From contig CBDHDW010000013.1 of the NCBI GenBank assembly GCA_965261915.1, positions 868,001-932,000 on the forward strand: 64,000 bases of DNA. The letters run 5' to 3'. This document shows positions 62,317 to 64,000 of the stretch, in pieces; position 1 is the stretch's first letter; each line of letters begins with the position of its first letter. The translations under genes and the position numbers were made by a program. This DNA is from JAIBDK01 sp965261915. Its GTDB lineage: Bacteria; Pseudomonadota; Gammaproteobacteria; Arenicellales; Poriferihabitantaceae. Under the pieces are notes generated by a model. The model did not search any database. It was given only the letters and a program-made list of their open reading frames with translations, and was not told where the DNA came from.

Positions 62317-64000
62317 TTAGTCCACACCATTTTCATCTTGCCGCAGATTTTTCTGTGTCTGCATATAGGCTTTAACGATGGATGCCTCGTAGACCACGCC
62401 AAGCAAACGGTTGTCCCCATCAATAACCGGAATACATTCTCCGACAAAATCCTGGACTTTTTTCAATGCCTGCCATATCGTGGTTTCTGGACGCAGGCAG
62501 ATTTTTGGAAACTTGCAATGTGCTAAACAACTCTCATTCTCAAGATCCGCACTACCTTCCAGTACTGACACATTAAACAAGGTTATTTCACCTTTCAGTT
62601 TGCCGCTGGAATCCACCACAAATGCACTATTAAGTTGCTGCTTGAGCAATTTCGTTTTTAATTCCTGTACTGACAATTGCTGTTCGATCACAACCATTTT
62701 GTCTGAGATAAAGCCTGCAATACTCCGGCTCGACAGGATGACTGATTCTCGACCTTCGCCAAGATCAAAACCGCTATTCTTTAACTGAATATCGAAAAGT
62801 GACCGCCCGACAATCTGATAACCGACCAGGTTCGCAAAAACCACACTGATCATCGCTGCGACGGCAAGATCATAATTTCGGGAAAGCTCGAATATTATTA
62901 ATATCGAAGTCAGCGGCGCACCGACGACAGGACTGGCAACAGCAACCATGCCGCAAACCACATATGGAACTATTGAAGAATAACTTGCACCGAATAAAGG
63001 CTCCACCACATTGCCAACAATAGCGCCCAGCATGAGTCCGATGAAAATGGCCGGACTAAATACGCCACCCGCCATACCAAAACCAAGGCACACAGCAGTG
63101 GCCAGCACCTTGAATATCAGTATCACCACCATGAAGCTCGTTGCCGTACCTTCACCTGCGAGCACCTCAATAGCAACTGCATCACCAATACCCATAATTT
63201 CCGGCAACCATAATCCGGTGACCCCAAGTGCCAGTCCCGCCATGGCAGGCTTAAAAACCGGCTTCACTGCCATTTGCGCTGCCACTCCAGAAAACCAGAT
63301 CACCAATTTAATCAATAAAGCGGCAAGAAAAGCACCGAACACGCCGATTGCAATAAAGACAATAAATTCAGAAACATTGATAGGTGCGTGATTGTCAACC
63401 GGAAACATGGCCGGATCGTGCCAAACATAGTTTGTCAGCAAATAGCCCATCACCGATGCCACTGTGATTGGGGCAAATGCCCTCAAGGAATAGTGTCTAA
63501 GAATGACTTCGTGGGCAAAAACAAGCCCTGCGATGGGCGCATTGAAAACAGTGGAAATAGCTGCAGCAACTCCACACCCCAATGCCATCGCTGGCGTAAA
63601 TACAGTTGATCCGGTCAGATTCCTTATCGCCAATCCCATTGCAGATCCGAGGTGAGCAACAGGCCCATATTGCCCCAACGAAGCGCCGCTACTCAACGAA
63701 ACCACACCGGCCAGCGCAGTGATCAGGCTTTGTTTAAAGGGGGTAACAAACCGCATACTTTGAGCGGAACGAATGCTGTCTACCAGGGTTAAAGGTCTGT
63801 GATCAGAAAAACTGCAGCACATTAAACCAACCAACAGACCACCAACGGCCGGAATCAATATCAGTATTACAATTTCAAGAATTGGTGACTGAAAAGCAGA
63901 CTGCCAATGGCGGTCGAAGTGCAACCACTGGTATGCGTTCTTGATCAGCGTTACAAATACGGTAGCAGACAGTGATGCAATGATTCCAATCAGTATTGCC
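62317..64000 (-). CDS. CLC-family chloride channel/antiporter with C-terminal CBS pair, 5' end beyond window
   Basis: The frame enters from the right edge (AILIGIIASLSATVFVTLIK) and has no start in the window. Membrane core motifs are VVSLSSGASLGQYGPVAHLG, with Tyr where the gating Glu of GREGP normally stands, and GFGMAGGVFSPAIFIGLMLG, which is close to the usual GGxFxPxxxxG. Two CBS domains occupy the C-terminal 140 residues (about 62330-62760). The protein moves anions such as chloride. Replacement of the glutamate suggests channel-like behaviour or another coupling, as an inference. Confidence 0.88.
   Translation of the reverse strand, partial: AILIGIIASLSATVFVTLIKNAYQWLHFDRHWQSAFQSPILEIVILILIPAVGGLLVGLMCCSFSDHRPLTLVDSIRSAQSMRFVTPFKQSLITALAGVVSLSSGASLGQYGPVAHLGSAMGLAIRNLTGSTVFTPAMALGCGVAAAISTVFNAPIAGLVFAHEVILRHYSLRAFAPITVASVMGYLLTNYVWHDPAMFPVDNHAPINVSEFIVFIAIGVFGAFLAALLIKLVIWFSGVAAQMAVKPVFKPAMAGLALGVTGLWLPEIMGIGDAVAIEVLAGEGTATSFMVVILIFKVLATAVCLGFGMAGGVFSPAIFIGLMLGAIVGNVVEPLFGASYSSIVPYVVCGMVAVASPVVGAPLTSILIIFELSRNYDLAVAAMISVVFANLVGYQIVGRSLFDIQLKNSGFDLGEGRESVILSSRSIAGFISDKMVVIEQQLSVQELKTKLLKQQLNSAFVVDSSGKLKGEITLFNVSVLEGSADLENESCLAHCKFPKICLRPETTIWQALKKVQDFVGECIPVIDGDNRLLGVVYEASIVKAYMQTQKNLRQDENGVD

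Overview
The window reads as the chromosome of a gammaproteobacterium with moderate GC content. The genus cannot be fixed from sequence alone. The evidence is gene order: aroA-cmk-rpsA-ihfB-lapA-lapB, gyrA-pheA-tyrA, tsaE-amiC-mutL-miaA-(doeB)-hfq-hflX and prfB-lysS-lolC-lolD-lon are gammaproteobacterial blocks, and almost all of them lie on the minus strand. prfB keeps the classical +1 programmed frameshift. The protein set (LPS heptose synthesis, Lol lipoprotein export, outer-membrane barrels) is that of a diderm. The genome is rich in insertion sequences: five complete IS elements from four families (IS66, IS1380 twice, IS1595, IS982) lie in 64 kb, three of them with perfect target duplications.

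Layout. 1-4.4 kb: a surface-lipoprotein locus consisting of a TbpB-like lipoprotein gene with a 20-nt poly-C tract in its 5' coding region, followed by a SLAM-type outer-membrane exporter that runs off the left edge. An IS66-family element has landed in the last codons of the lipoprotein gene and separates the two. 4.5-6.5 kb: a HAD phosphatase and an ADHFE1-like iron-dependent hydroxyacid-oxoacid transhydrogenase. 6.7-13.7 kb: the housekeeping run prfB, lysS, lolC, lolD and lon, with a heat-shock-type promoter before lon. 13.7-17.6 kb: a repeat-rich spacer, then a large Ig-repeat autotransporter whose 5' end was removed by an IS1380 element.

17.6-29.9 kb: two near-identical 1651-bp IS1380 elements in inverted orientation enclose about 9 kb. 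This segment carries a leucine/isovalerate catabolic operon (liuA, thiolase, liuB, liuD, liuE), a haloacid-dehalogenase-like gene, a DUF2889 gene and two gene fragments. A perfect 20-bp palindrome, probably the regulator's operator, sits between the IS end and liuA. 29.9-31.8 kb is a graveyard: a DUF6788-like tail, a small SEC-C/SWIM protein gene cut by an internally deleted IS1595, and a truncated glycosyltransferase.

31.9-41.9 kb: an LPS/envelope block (polyprenyl-phosphate glycosyltransferase, rfbA, rfbB, hldD, hldE kinase, ugd, lapB, lapA) followed by ihfB and rpsA. 42-52.8 kb: cmk and aroA, a divergent LysR/emrAB efflux cassette, tyrA, pheA and gyrA. 52.8-54.5 kb: a poorly understood spacer with a small hypothetical gene and an IS982. 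54.5-64 kb: hflX, hfq, a doeB-like deacylase, miaA, mutL, amiC, tsaE, and a CLC-type anion transporter cut by the right edge.

The most notable items are the probable phase-variation switch in a SLAM-linked surface lipoprotein together with its IS66 lesion, the invertible IS1380-bounded leucine operon with its retained operator, and a CLC protein whose gating glutamate position is tyrosine. No rRNA, tRNA or CRISPR array was recognised.
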